From: Cellvibrionaceae bacterium AOL6
GTDB taxonomy: Bacteria > Pseudomonadota > Gammaproteobacteria > Pseudomonadales > Cellvibrionaceae
Length of the DNA: 64,000 bases
Assembly: GCA_003265435.1 (NCBI GenBank)
Contig: NOXC01000002.1
Coordinates: forward strand, 1 to 64,000
Reading direction: 5' to 3'
This document shows positions 46,436-56,351 of the stretch, piece by piece. The notes under the pieces are model-generated. The model saw only the letters and a program-made list of their open reading frames with translations. It ran no database searches and was not told the DNA's origin. A program made the position numbers and the translations under genes. Position 1 is the stretch's first letter, and every line of letters begins with the position of its first letter.

Positions 46436-47656
46436 TATGTGCGCGACTTATCTTTTTCCGCCCGCCCATACCACTCACTCAGCGGCACCGCACTCAAGCC
46501 ATGCGCAAACACGCTGATCAACACCGTTAATACAATCACCGACATCAGCGATTCGTACCCTTCAACACCGAGTGACGCGATGGCCATGAGCAGGTACAGC
46601 ACTGACGCTATCCCACGAGGACCGAACCAGCCGATAAAACCGATTGAAGCCCAATCCAATTTTGCGCCAATCAAAGATACCGCCACTGGCAACATTCTTA
46701 ACACGGTTAAGCTGCACAGCGCGTAGATGAGTTCTCGCCATCCCCAATAACTCACGACCGAAGGCACAATGGCCAGTCCGAAAATCAGGAAGACCACCAA
46801 TATCAACTGCAAGCCCTCCGCCTCAGCGAATTCCTGCATTTGATGGCGAGTGTCTGTGAGTGCGTCGCCGAGGCGTAAGCCCACCCCACCACAAAATGCC
46901 GCAATAAAGCCGTTGCCCCCAACGCTCTCGGCGAAGGCATAAGCGAGAATGGCCAGGGGCAGAGCGGAGAGCCGCTGGAAACCCTCGTCCATCCAGCCGT
47001 GGCGCGCCGCTTTTTCGATCAGTTTGCCACCGAAGTAGCCCACGGCCAGGCCGACTATCGGGCCCAAGGTGACCTGCAATATCAGAAAGCGAAGCCAATG
47101 CCCGCCCTCCCCTTCGGATTCGGCACCTAGTAGTGCCATGCAAAATAAAATCGGGGGCAAGGCAATGCCATCGTTGAGGCCGCTTTCGACATTAATGGAT
47201 TGCCGGATCTGATTCGGAACACGCTCGCTTTGTACCACCGCCTGGCCCAGCGCCGCGTCCGTTGGGGAAAGAATCAAGGCCATCATCGCGACCGCCCAGA
47301 TACTGAATTCACTGAACATCACTGCGCCCAGCGCAGTCCCCACTAACATTGTGAGAGGTAAGCCAATCAATAACAGGCGTGCGGGAATTCTGGCGGGCGA
47401 ACGGGTCAGCACTTTGATGTCGATCAGCGAGGCGTCCGCGAAGAGCACCAAGGTCAACGCAAGCTCTGCGACAAGCGTGACGGCACCCAGTTCGGGCGTC
47501 ATGCTGAATAGATTCAAGCCCAGGGGAGAGGCGGCGATACCTATCGCGGTAAACACCATCGGGCCGGTGAGCCAGTGGCGCTCTGCTAATTTAGAAAGCA
47601 GACCGAAAGCGAACAACAGAAGCGCAAAAAAAACTCAATAACTCATGATGATGCAT
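46435..47656 (-). pseudogene. Cation/proton antiporter (CPA family), start separated by a T8 frame break
   Basis: The open frame from a TTG at 47616 gives 393 residues with about eleven membrane segments, the antiporter core LILSPTDAALGQAVV near residue 118 and INVESGLNDGIALPPILF near 140 (the Asp pair of CPA1/CPA2 carriers), and a C-terminus ending EKDKSRT. It lacks the first helix start. An ATG at 47654-47656 gives MHHHELLSFF, then eight Ts (complement of 47626-47633); with seven the frame becomes FFALLLFAFGLLSKLAERHW, a normal first helix of about 406 residues in all. It probably exchanges Na+ or K+ for H+. If the T8 is real, translation would depend on slippage or the weak TTG. Confidence 0.75.
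46436..46903. repeat. Direct repeat, right copy (468 bp)
   Basis: This copy is the native 3' end of the full antiporter gene. Its left boundary is within the stop codon of that gene and its right boundary is internal to the coding sequence, as expected if the left copy was brought in or generated with the island. Confidence 0.92.
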
Positions 47657-47841
47657 GCGTACTTTTCCTTGTAGGTCGCAATCAAACTCGGCTATGAGTA
47701 TGCCGTGTTTATCCGCTGCATACCATCGCATCAATGTAGAAATAACGAAACATGGAGCCTCTCCAGTAAGTCATCTACTCTGGGGGGAGATTGTTGCGGT
47801 TCTATCAGCCGCCACATCCTTGTGGCAGGCGTACACAACCC

Positions 47842-49917
47842 TTAGTGCTGTTCTCGTTCCCAGAAACGGAGCACTTTACAGGCTTCGATAAATTCAGTGG
47901 GCGAAGAGGCCTTCTCGATATCAAAACACCCGGCATCGAGCTTCTGTTTCAACCCCACCGCGTCCAGCAGGACACTGACTGCCTCGTTAAACGCAATGAA
48001 TTTACAGTGATAGTACGCGTCGCTCAGAAAATCCAGTGCGGGTTTCTCATCAAGAAGTGCCTGCACGCTTTCCTTAGAAGCGATCACCGCAACCGCATCG
48101 AACAAAACGGAGGGCCCTCCGTCCACCAAGTGATCCACATCGATCGCTTTCCCTTTACTGTCAGTGATACCGGTACGCATCGGCGCCACCACTTCCAGGC
48201 TGGCACCGGCATCCTTCACCTGCTTTTCAAGCTCGCGGAAGAGCGTTGCATCCACTTTGTTTGTTAACAAGACACCAACTTTCCTACCTTTAAAGGTATT
48301 GCCGCTGTTTAGCAGAATACTGAGCGCCTCTGAAGGCGGAAGGTCAATCGGCTCTCGTGCTGGCGAAGCCGGATCAGGCAGCGTTTCTACGCCCAGGTTT
48401 TCGGCTACTGCGCTTGCCAATTTTTCGGTGATGACTCGGAGGTGACCTAACATCCTTAGACGTATATCTTCTCTCGCAACTTTACTCAGCTCAAAACTGA
48501 GCGCATCGACAATATGCGCTTGTTCGATAGGGGTTTGACTGTTAAAGAACATACGCGCTTGACTGTAATGGTCAGCAAACGTTTCGGAGCGGACTCTGAC
48601 TTTTTCTCCCTCCAGCGGGGTACTGTGACTGCGGAAACCCGACATGGGGCAAGCACGCGGGTTTGGCTCGGCCTCCCAACTATTGGGTTCGTAATTCACT
48701 CGTCCCTTCGGGTTCTCAACCGCCATATGGCCGTCCTGATGGAAATTGTGCATCGGGCACTTCGGTTGATTGATAGGGATTTTAGTGAAATTTGGGCTCC
48801 CAAGTCGCTTCAATTGCGTATCGAGATAGGAGAAATTACGGCCTTGTAACAAGGGGTCTGCGGAGTGATCAATGCCGGGGACGATATTTTGCGTACAAAA
48901 CGCGACTTGCTCTGTCTCAGCAAAAAAGTTGTCTACGTTTTTATTCAATACCATTTTCCCGACCGGGGTGACAGGTACCTGCTCTTCAGGAATGAGCTTA
49001 GTTGCATCCAGCACATCAAATTCGAAGCGCTCGAGAAAGGTCTCATCAAAAACTTGAATTCCCAATTCCCATTCTGGGTAGTCGCCTTTTTCAATTGACT
49101 CCCAAAGATCGCGCCGATGAAAATCCGGGTCCATGCCATTGATTTTAAGGGCCTCATTCCATGCTACCGATTGCAAGCCCTGGAGCGGCTTCCAATGGAA
49201 TTTAACAAAACTGGCCTTCCCTTCTTTCGTTAGCATAAGGAAGGTATGTACTCCGAAGCCTTCCATAAAGCGGAAAGATCGCGGAATCGCTCGGTCAGAC
49301 ATGGCCCACATCACCATATGCATGCTTTCAGGCGTCAAAGAGATAAAATCCCAGAAGTTATCGTGCGCAGTTTGCGCCTGGGGAAAGGCGCGATCCGGTG
49401 CCTCTTTTGCTGCATGAATCAGATCTGGAAATTTCATCGCATCCTGAATAAAGAAGACAGGTATGTTGTTTCCTACCAAATCCCAGTTACCCTCCTTGGT
49501 GTAGAACTTGGTGGCAAAGCCGCGCACGTCTCTCGCCAGATCTGGAGACCCTTTTGCGCCAGCCACGGTCGAAAATCGCGTAAATACCGGCGTTTTTTCT
49601 CCCTTTCTCTGAAAGAGATCCGCACAAGTGATATCGCTGAGGTTTTCGTAGTTCTCGAAGTAGCCGTGTGCAGCATAGCCGCGCGCATGTACCACCCGCT
49701 CGGGAATGCGCTCATGATCAAAATGGAATAATTTTTCTCTCAGTATTTGGTCTTCCATTAACGTCGGGCCGCGCACACCGGCTTTAAGTGAGTTTTGATT
49801 ATCACTTACCGGAACGCCTTGCTGCGTTGTCAGGGTCGTCTTTCCTTTTTCAGGAAGCTGGTGCAGCTCGCCACCCTCGCCTCGGATCACGTCGCCGCTG
49901 TCTTGATTTTCATTCAT
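47842..49917 (-). CDS. katE: Large-subunit monofunctional catalase HPII
   Basis: A 691-residue clade 2 catalase that splits hydrogen peroxide. Active-site His77 is in [14 protein letters not shown], Asn150 in VGNNIPVFF, and the heme ligand Tyr364 in [14 protein letters not shown]. Residues beyond about 540 form the extra flavodoxin-like/DJ-1-like domain ([15 protein letters not shown]) characteristic of large-subunit catalases. It is cytosolic and in many bacteria under stationary-phase control; no promoter was identified here. Confidence 0.96.
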   Translation of the reverse strand: MNENQDSGDVIRGEGGELHQLPEKGKTTLTTQQGVPVSDNQNSLKAGVRGPTLMEDQILREKLFHFDHERIPERVVHARGYAAHGYFENYENLSDITCADLFQRKGEKTPVFTRFSTVAGAKGSPDLARDVRGFATKFYTKEGNWDLVGNNIPVFFIQDAMKFPDLIHAAKEAPDRAFPQAQTAHDNFWDFISLTPESMHMVMWAMSDRAIPRSFRFMEGFGVHTFLMLTKEGKASFVKFHWKPLQGLQSVAWNEALKINGMDPDFHRRDLWESIEKGDYPEWELGIQVFDETFLERFEFDVLDATKLIPEEQVPVTPVGKMVLNKNVDNFFAETEQVAFCTQNIVPGIDHSADPLLQGRNFSYLDTQLKRLGSPNFTKIPINQPKCPMHNFHQDGHMAVENPKGRVNYEPNSWEAEPNPRACPMSGFRSHSTPLEGEKVRVRSETFADHYSQARMFFNSQTPIEQAHIVDALSFELSKVAREDIRLRMLGHLRVITEKLASAVAENLGVETLPDPASPAREPIDLPPSEALSILLNSGNTFKGRKVGVLLTNKVDATLFRELEKQVKDAGASLEVVAPMRTGITDSKGKAIDVDHLVDGGPSVLFDAVAVIASKESVQALLDEKPALDFLSDAYYHCKFIAFNEAVSVLLDAVGLKQKLDAGCFDIEKASSPTEFIEACKVLRFWEREQH

Positions 49918-50280
49918 GTTCGCACTCCATCGATCATCAAAAAATTTTATCGAATTTTGCTATGAACCCCGGACGGCAATGCCTCGACCGGAGAAAGAAG
50001 GCACCGGAAAATTCGGTGTGCGAAAGGGAGATCAATAAGCATGCCGAATCGCGATAGGTTGAACCTATCGCGCAATTAGAGTAAAAATCAGACAATTATG
50101 TGGTCTTGTGCGACGAACAAGACCCTTTATGACACGCTCAGCCTCTATGCCTGCTTTTGACATAGTGCGGCCGAGGACTCAGGGCTGTAATACCTACATT
50201 ACAGTGAAAGTTTTACGCAAGGCAAGGCGCCTGAAAATGGATAATTCGGGCCGGATACATCACGGCGTACGTCATGGTCG
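49918..50280. other. Intergenic region between katE and the DUF1552 gene
   Basis: No gene is seen in 363 bases. It holds a perfect hairpin at 50050-50072 (arms CGCGATAGG / CCTATCGCG, loop TTGAA) and a 7-bp hairpin near 50183-50202 (CTGTAAT / ATTACAG). Neither has a T-run on the minus strand. The part next to 49917 should contain the katE promoter. Confidence 0.5.
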
Positions 50281-51708
50281 TTACGTTTTCAACATCTTCG
50301 TAATCGGACCATTATTCAGTGCCGTCAAATACTCTCCCGCACGGTTGTGCCCGCCAAAATGATCATCGGGAAGCGTCAAACCTTGTGCGATCGTTGTCAG
50401 AAGATCGTTATTGGTACTGTCTTCGCAATCGTAGTGGAAGCCGCCCTGCAAGTTCGTATTTTTTCCGGCGATCAGCAAGATCGGGAAGTTCCCCGTACTG
50501 TGAACATTATTTGACATCTGCGAGGTAAAGAAAACAACGGTGTTATCCAGCAGCGTACTGCCATCCGAATCTATCGTTGTACTCATTCTATCCAGTAGCG
50601 TGGCAAGCTCGGTGGACTGACTGATGCGTACGATTTCATGCGTTTTCGCCGCCACATCGTCCGTACGATGTGAAGGTGCATGGAAATTTTTTGCGATCAG
50701 ACTTTTAACTTCAGCGTCACCATGCTGCGCCTCATCGTAGAGGAAGCCGTAGCGATTCTGATTGATTTTTTCTCCGCCGAACGCGTAGGTGATGCTACTG
50801 ACCATGTCGAAGGCGAAGGCATGGTAAATATTCTTAAACATGTTCGGTGCCGCATCCGCACTGCTTCGGCCAGGGTTGGTGATGCCTGAGGCCAGCTCAG
50901 CGGGCATGGTGACGACATTTTCACTCTTTAAAGCCAGTTCCTGTGCAACAGAATCCACACTGGCCTGATATGCCGCAAACAGTTCATCTTGCGTTGCATT
51001 TTGCAAACTAGAGGACAGCGCTGTAACGCGTTCTTTAACCAATCTGAGTGCGTCTAAACGTGCTTTATTGGTCACCGTTGCCACGCCAGCATCACCGGAA
51101 ATGTTTTCACCAAATAACGCGTTTCTTACATTCAAGGCACCGGCAATGGAGCGCTTTTGTATCCCATCTTGATTAAAACAGAAGGTCACGGCGTTACGGT
51201 GCTCATAATCTGAAAAAAACAAGTGATCGTAGATTCTTGGCGCGGCCAAGCCATATTCAGTATGTAAATAGCGACCGATGCGCATGTCCACAGACGCATG
51301 CTTCAGCGCAAAGGACGCTTCGGCATTTCGGGTCTCGGCGAGCGCACTGCTTCCGGTGAGCGTATGTGTGGTGAGGTAGTGGTGCGTGCGAGAGTCACGC
51401 GACTGAGCCTGGCTTTGCAGACTGATATTGGATACCACCAGCATATTGTCGATGTAGGCCGAAAGCGGTTGCAGAATGGTGCCAAGATGCGCTTCATTAA
51501 GCGCATAGTCGCCCGCACTCGAACTGACCCACATGGATTGCCGATGATTAAGCGGTATGCCATAGGTATCAATGAGCGTTAAAAACCGCAGCGGCGCTCG
51601 GGTTTGGGCGAAACTGTAACGCGCGGGCAGTGCCAGGAAAGACGAAGCCGCAGCGCCACTGGCCCACTTTAAAAAATCACGTCGACTAGGTGAAAACGGT
51701 TTGGACAC
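50281..51708 (-). CDS. Tat-exported DUF1552 protein
   Basis: A 475-residue protein with a Tat signal SRRDFLKWASGAAASSFLAL (residues 8-27) and the DUF1552 body (LRFLTLIDTYGIPLNHR, SNNVHSTGNFPILLIAGK, GGFHYDCEDSTNNDLL, GGHNRAGEYLTAL). The family is distantly related to alkaline-phosphatase-type DUF1501 proteins and is almost always encoded beside a DUF1592-type cytochrome, as here (39 bp downstream of it). Cofactor use is suggested by Tat export. Enzymatic role unknown. Confidence 0.85.
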   Translation of the reverse strand: MSKPFSPSRRDFLKWASGAAASSFLALPARYSFAQTRAPLRFLTLIDTYGIPLNHRQSMWVSSSAGDYALNEAHLGTILQPLSAYIDNMLVVSNISLQSQAQSRDSRTHHYLTTHTLTGSSALAETRNAEASFALKHASVDMRIGRYLHTEYGLAAPRIYDHLFFSDYEHRNAVTFCFNQDGIQKRSIAGALNVRNALFGENISGDAGVATVTNKARLDALRLVKERVTALSSSLQNATQDELFAAYQASVDSVAQELALKSENVVTMPAELASGITNPGRSSADAAPNMFKNIYHAFAFDMVSSITYAFGGEKINQNRYGFLYDEAQHGDAEVKSLIAKNFHAPSHRTDDVAAKTHEIVRISQSTELATLLDRMSTTIDSDGSTLLDNTVVFFTSQMSNNVHSTGNFPILLIAGKNTNLQGGFHYDCEDSTNNDLLTTIAQGLTLPDDHFGGHNRAGEYLTALNNGPITKMLKT

Positions 51709-51747
51709 GATAAAACCCTCTTGTTTCTTAAAGCGTGATTTTCAGGC

Positions 51748-54216
51748 CTAAAATGTGACGAAGGCGTCGGACGCCACGATGGACTGCAATAGCGACTTGA
51801 TGCCCATGTCGCCCGAAGCCTGCCACTCGGAAAGCAACTGCTCCAACACAGCACTGTCACCCTCATGGGTATTCCTGCGCAGAGCGTGGCGATACCAGAG
51901 CGTCGTCATACACGCAGGTGCTTCCGTGCTGAGTCCCATTTCCATACCCAAATCTGCCACGTCGCTCACCTCAGCACTGACATCTCCAATATCAAAGAGA
52001 TCGAAGTGATCGCCAAACACCTTACTTTCCGGATTGAACAGACTCAGCTCAGGATCGAACTGCTGGAACACGGCACCGTAGTTGTCAAACACGCGATGAC
52101 AGCTTGCACAGGGGTCTTGTGCGTGCACTTCAAACACTTCCACAGGCGTTAATCCCACTGAATCCAATGCGTCGGCGGGAATATCATCCGGCAGTTTTTC
52201 ACACAGCAGGCGCTCAACAAAAAACACGCCTCGGGTAATGAAGCTCGGGGTCGGAAATTCTGTATGCGACGCGACGAAGGCATTCAGACCCAAAATGCCA
52301 AAGGGCTCCATTGAGCGACTGCCGGACTGGTGCAGTACTTCGACATTCGCCTGATACAGCTCAGAAAATGCCTTGTTATTCGCGACCCAGTCTTCAAGGA
52401 AGGTAATCAGGAGCGAAAGCGACTCGGCATCCACCACCGCCGGGTTGATACCGAACCAGGAAGCAAGAATGTCGACAATCTGTCCTTCGCCCGCATCTGA
52501 CGAGAGAATGCGCTCGGCGTGTTGAGCGCGCACTGCCGCGTCGAGTAACGTGCCGTCTTCCGCGGCGGCCAATAGCGCCTCGTCGGGCAAGGTGCCGGTA
52601 AGAAAATACGCCATGCGAGTCGCGACTTCATGCGCGCTCAAATAGGTATTCCCCGCCGTATCGCTCGTCTCCCCCCCCTCTTCGATCATGAGTAGGAAAT
52701 CGGGCGAGAGCAGAATGTAGTGCATTGCGGCGCGGAAGCGTATTTGATTGCGTTCGACGGAGGCGGCGTCAGCGCCTATCGACGCTTCCTCAGCGTACGC
52801 GTCCACAGAGGTATACAGCGCCTCGATGGCTGCGATATCCGTATCTTCCAAAGTGCGTCTGAAAGCGCGTTCAGCCAAACTCGCGATTCTTTGCTCAGTG
52901 CACGGTTGCAGCGCCACGGTACACTCAAGCTTATCCGCCATGGCCTCTGCGCTATCGATCCCCGCAAAGTAGCTGTCCACCAAGGTGTCCACCATACCCA
53001 CATAGCCGGAGACCCCTACCTGCGTGAGCAATTGCGTAGACGCGTCGCTGAGCAACCCATGAATGTTCGACTCCGCACCTAAGGCCTCACGCGCCTCCTC
53101 AATATCGGCATCCATCTCCAGCGACAACAACGCCAGCGCGCTTGCCACAAATTCTTCATTCGTTAACCGGGCGAAGGGTTTTGCCGTGACGACAGGAGGC
53201 ATTGGCTCAGGGTTGACGCCACTTACGAAACCCGCCGCAATATAGGCTGCCGTTTGTGCCGCGCAACTCTGTGTTGGGCTGGCTTCGGTCAACACACATG
53301 CCGCGACGTCGCCTTTCGGCATAAAGTCAGAGATATATTGGGCGAGTTCTGTGACATCACTGCAGTCGGTGTCCGTACACGCGGAGGGGATGATGGGAAT
53401 CAGACCGTTGCCCGTACTGCCGTGACAACCCGAACATTGTGCGTCATAGGCTGACTTCGCCTCGGCAAGATCAATCAGACCTTCATCAATTTCTACCACG
53501 GCGCTCGATGTCATGTTGTCGAAGTCGACTTCCGCCAGGCACGGCACATCGGACTCTAGGGTGACCGAGGTGCCACGAAACTGATTGTTGTAGAGCTGCA
53601 CCTTGTAACCATAAGGCACTTTGATCGAGGAAATGGTGTTGTTATCAAATCCAAGCAAGGAAAGCCCGCCTGCCGAAAACTCGCCCAACGATAGGTTTGA
53701 CGCCGTCCCAGCAAATTCACAATCGGCATAAATCGAGACGACATCCTCATCAACGGGCGTTTGGGGAGGCTCTGGCGTAGGACTGGCGCTGGGCTCCGGT
53801 GTCGGCGTCATGGTCGGCGAGGGACTCGGCGTGGGCGTCGGCTCTGGTGTTGGAGATGGCGACACGCTAGGTGTAGGTGTGGGTGTCACCACCGGGTCGG
53901 GATCGATAGGTTCTGGTGTGGGTTCAGGAGACGGCAATCCCGTAGGTGTTGGCGTAGGTATTGGTGTTGGTATTGGCGTAGCTGTGGGTGTTGCCGTTGG
54001 TAATGGAACGGGTACCGTGCTGGGCGAAGGCGTCGGCGAAAGTGTCGGCAAGGGTGATGGAGTAACTACGGGTGATGGCGTGACCACCGGTTCAGGTGAG
54101 GCTTCTGGTCCGCCTTCGACGGGGATGAGTAGATCCGCTTCCTCGCTCCCGCCCCCACATGCTGCCAAGATAAGCAGCACAATTGGATAAACCATTTTTT
54201 TTGATAAAGCGTTCAT
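51748..54216 (-). CDS. Lipoprotein DUF1592/DUF1588 c-type cytochrome with beta/gamma-crystallin-like domain
   Basis: An 822-residue protein. The lipoprotein signal [20 protein letters not shown] gives Cys20. Residues 30-155 are a Pro/Thr/Ser-Pro linker. Residues 158-245 look like a beta/gamma-crystallin domain ([33 protein letters not shown]-type strand with [10 protein letters not shown]). A class I cytochrome motif CSGCH follows at 261-265. Then come the family blocks FARLTNEEF (DUF1587-like), [17 protein letters not shown] (DUF1592) and [19 protein letters not shown] (DUF1588, a second CxxCH), ending [14 protein letters not shown] and VASDAFVTF (DUF1585). It should be an outer-membrane-anchored periplasmic diheme protein paired with the downstream DUF1552. 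The start is the ATG at 54216, near an A8 run that is in frame here. Confidence 0.82.
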   Translation of the reverse strand: MNALSKKMVYPIVLLILAACGGGSEEADLLIPVEGGPEASPEPVVTPSPVVTPSPLPTLSPTPSPSTVPVPLPTATPTATPIPTPIPTPTPTGLPSPEPTPEPIDPDPVVTPTPTPSVSPSPTPEPTPTPSPSPTMTPTPEPSASPTPEPPQTPVDEDVVSIYADCEFAGTASNLSLGEFSAGGLSLLGFDNNTISSIKVPYGYKVQLYNNQFRGTSVTLESDVPCLAEVDFDNMTSSAVVEIDEGLIDLAEAKSAYDAQCSGCHGSTGNGLIPIIPSACTDTDCSDVTELAQYISDFMPKGDVAACVLTEASPTQSCAAQTAAYIAAGFVSGVNPEPMPPVVTAKPFARLTNEEFVASALALLSLEMDADIEEAREALGAESNIHGLLSDASTQLLTQVGVSGYVGMVDTLVDSYFAGIDSAEAMADKLECTVALQPCTEQRIASLAERAFRRTLEDTDIAAIEALYTSVDAYAEEASIGADAASVERNQIRFRAAMHYILLSPDFLLMIEEGGETSDTAGNTYLSAHEVATRMAYFLTGTLPDEALLAAAEDGTLLDAAVRAQHAERILSSDAGEGQIVDILASWFGINPAVVDAESLSLLITFLEDWVANNKAFSELYQANVEVLHQSGSRSMEPFGILGLNAFVASHTEFPTPSFITRGVFFVERLLCEKLPDDIPADALDSVGLTPVEVFEVHAQDPCASCHRVFDNYGAVFQQFDPELSLFNPESKVFGDHFDLFDIGDVSAEVSDVADLGMEMGLSTEAPACMTTLWYRHALRRNTHEGDSAVLEQLLSEWQASGDMGIKSLLQSIVASDAFVTF

Positions 54217-54615
54217 ATACCTGCGCCTCAATACCGAAGCCTTGTTGTTTTAACCTTGCCAATGCGCAATCTGGGCAAGCCAATATGCTCAGAAAATACC
54301 TGACGAGGCCAGAGTGGCTGGAACGCTTCGCATTATTACGCGGGCTTTTACAAGAAAATACGCTGGCTACTTAAGGAAGTGAGGGGGTTCACACAAAATG
54401 TTTGAGCCTGTGCAAAACTCGAAAAAAGAAGTCAGACAAGTCACTATAAATAACGAGAAATTGGAAAACCCAATTAGGCGACTAATGAAAAAACTGATAG
54501 GGTTAATGGAGAGAGGCCGATAGACGTTTACTAGAAGGACACAGCCCCAAACGGGCCTGAGCAAAAGACCGGAGTCAGCTCCCGAAATAACGGGAGACGA
54601 CCGATGTGAAAGAGA
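54217..54615. other. Intergenic region upstream of the DUF1592 gene
   Basis: I find no supported gene in about 400 bases. Short frames on both strands (for example one on the plus strand ending near 54374) lack a ribosome site or family likeness. It is relatively AT-rich on the right side and should contain the promoter for the DUF1592-DUF1552 pair. It also separates that pair from the small gene downstream of PPK2. Confidence 0.45.
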
Positions 54616-54900
54616 TCACTTTTCTGCGCGCTGATTCTCAACCGCTTTATGCGTAATTTCCTCATACAAGCTGGCCAATTTGCCCACCATGTCTTCGTAC
54701 TCAGGAAAATGCTCGAGGTATTGGCGACTCTCATGCGCCCCTTCGAACGCTTCTTCGAGATACTGGATATCAAAGTCGCTCAGTGTTTCACCGTCATCGA
54801 CTCGCTTTTTCATATCCAACAAGCGAGGGAGGCGCTGATCCACGAGGCGTTTCAGCAGTACCAGCATTGTGCCTTTTTCTTCTTCAGTGTGTTGTACCAT
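54616..54900 (-). CDS. Small acidic helical protein downstream of PPK2
   Basis: A 94-residue, wholly helical, charged protein starting MVQHTEEEKGTMLVLLKRLV, with a hydrophilic middle (LDMKKRVDDGETLSDFD) and a C-terminal EITHKAVENQRAEK. No family recognised. It follows ppk2 by 81 bp in the same direction; a role linked to polyphosphate is possible only by position. The ATG at 54900 is preferred over one two codons earlier. Confidence 0.6.
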   Translation of the reverse strand: MVQHTEEEKGTMLVLLKRLVDQRLPRLLDMKKRVDDGETLSDFDIQYLEEAFEGAHESRQYLEHFPEYEDMVGKLASLYEEITHKAVENQRAEK

Positions 54901-54981
54901 AATCAAGTCATCCTTTTTGCAATGTGTTCATGGGGCACGCCACGCGCCGCTTGCCTTCAGCGTCAAATACGCTCACAGCGT

Positions 54982-55791
54982 TTAGAATTTTTCCGGCACC
55001 CTTCGGAAGGGGTAATTCACCGGTTCGTATTCGCCAATTTTTCGTTTGGGGAAGCTTACTTTTTCATGCGGTAATTCTTCATAGGGGATCTGGCTCAGTA
55101 AATGGGTGATCACATTCAGGCGTACTTTTTTCTTGTTTTCTGAATTGGCAACAAACCACGGTGCCCAAGCTGTATCGGTAGACTGGAACATCTCGTCCCG
55201 CGCCTTGGTGTAATCGTCCCAGCGATCAAACGATTTTAAATCCATCGGTGACAACTTCCAGATTTTACGCCCGTCATCAATGCGATCATTCAAGCGCCGC
55301 TCTTGCTCCTCTGGGCTGACTTCCAGCCAGTACTTGATCAAGATAATTCCGGAGTCAACCATTGCGCGTTCGACGAGTGGGACTTCGTTGAGAAAGCGCT
55401 CCACCTGCTCTTCGTCGCAAAAGCCCATCACGCGCTCCACGCCCGCCCGGTTGTACCAGCTGCGGTCGAAAATCACCACTTCACCGGCAGCAGGGAAATG
55501 ACGAATATAGCGCTGCATGTACATTTGCGACTTTTCCCGCTCTGTGGGTGCGGGTAAGGCCACCACACGGAACACTCTCGGGCTGACGCGCTCTGTAATC
55601 GCTTTGATGGTGCCGCCCTTACCTGCGCCATCCCGCCCCTCAAAGACGATCGCCACTTTGAGCCCCTTGTGCTGAACCCAGAGCTGCAACTTCACCATCT
55701 CTTCATGCAGCTCGCGAAGTGCCTTGTTGTACTCTTTCTTACTCAGCTCATCCGGCGCATCCGAAGCCTTTTGCTTTTTGTGCTTGTCCAT
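54982..55791 (-). CDS. ppk2: Polyphosphate kinase 2
   Basis: A 269-residue PPK2 that transfers phosphate between polyphosphate and nucleoside di- or monophosphates. Walker A EGRDGAGKGGTIK lies at residues 51-63, Walker B/lid DRSWYNRAGVERVMGF near 109-124, and the EEQERRLNDR and KLSPMDLKSFDRWDDY segments are typical. Length and single domain place it among short PPK2 proteins; nucleotide preference (ADP class I, AMP class II) cannot be told with certainty. Confidence 0.93.
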   Translation of the reverse strand: MDKHKKQKASDAPDELSKKEYNKALRELHEEMVKLQLWVQHKGLKVAIVFEGRDGAGKGGTIKAITERVSPRVFRVVALPAPTEREKSQMYMQRYIRHFPAAGEVVIFDRSWYNRAGVERVMGFCDEEQVERFLNEVPLVERAMVDSGIILIKYWLEVSPEEQERRLNDRIDDGRKIWKLSPMDLKSFDRWDDYTKARDEMFQSTDTAWAPWFVANSENKKKVRLNVITHLLSQIPYEELPHEKVSFPKRKIGEYEPVNYPFRRVPEKF

Positions 55792-56007
55792 AATTGCCCT
55801 CCTGCAGCCTTAGAGCATCCCCCACTTCGTTCGTCAGGTCAATGGGGGCGGGCTCACACAAGTGTCTTGCTTTCTGTCACAAAGGTTGGATAAGCTTGGA
55901 GCACAATCTGGCGTCAGGATGATCTCGCCCAGTCAAGCGATACATGATGTGTGATCCTGAACCCAGCGACGTGGTCCCTCACACTATGCTTGCACCGGAC
56001 TTGCCCC

Positions 56008-56346
56008 ATGCTTGATTACTTTGCCCTGTTCCTTTTGTTCTTCGTCGTTATCGTGATGTTCTACGGCATCATTGCCATTCACGACATCCCCTACGAAATC
56101 GCCAAACACCGTAACCATCCCCATCAGGACGCCATTCATGTGGCGGGATGGGTCAGCCTGTTCACCTTGCATGTCATCTGGCCCTTCCTCTGGATTTGGG
56201 CCACGCTGTTTCGTGAAGATCGCGGCTGGGGCTTTGCCGACGGTAACTCGGGCGCCAGCGAACCGCAGGCGATGGCCGCGGAGATCAAACGACTCAGTGC
56301 CCGTCTCGATGAAATCGAGCAGTCACTCGCACAAAAAGGAGAATAA
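56008..56346 (+). CDS. DUF3302 (YiaW-like) inner-membrane protein
   Basis: A 112-residue protein with two membrane segments (MLDYFALFLLFFVVIVMFYG and a second at VAGWVSLFTLHVIWPFLWIW) and a C-terminal coiled helix (AAEIKRLSARLDEIEQSL). This is the DUF3302 family, often paired with a HlyD-type protein as E. coli yiaW-yiaV. The ATG at 56008 is chosen because upstream residues are not hydrophobic or conserved. It ends 5 bp before the HlyD gene. Confidence 0.85.
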   Translation: MLDYFALFLLFFVVIVMFYGIIAIHDIPYEIAKHRNHPHQDAIHVAGWVSLFTLHVIWPFLWIWATLFREDRGWGFADGNSGASEPQAMAAEIKRLSARLDEIEQSLAQKGE

Positions 56347-56351
56347 GCACC

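Noticed and set aside
43957-47656. Transposon or phage as the source of the island
   Set aside because: No transposase, integrase, terminal inverted repeats or tRNA attachment site is seen; the long direct repeat is coding DNA of the antiporter.
54183-54374. Plus-strand frame upstream of the DUF1592 gene
   Set aside because: It overlaps the start of the DUF1592 gene and has no ribosome site or family match.
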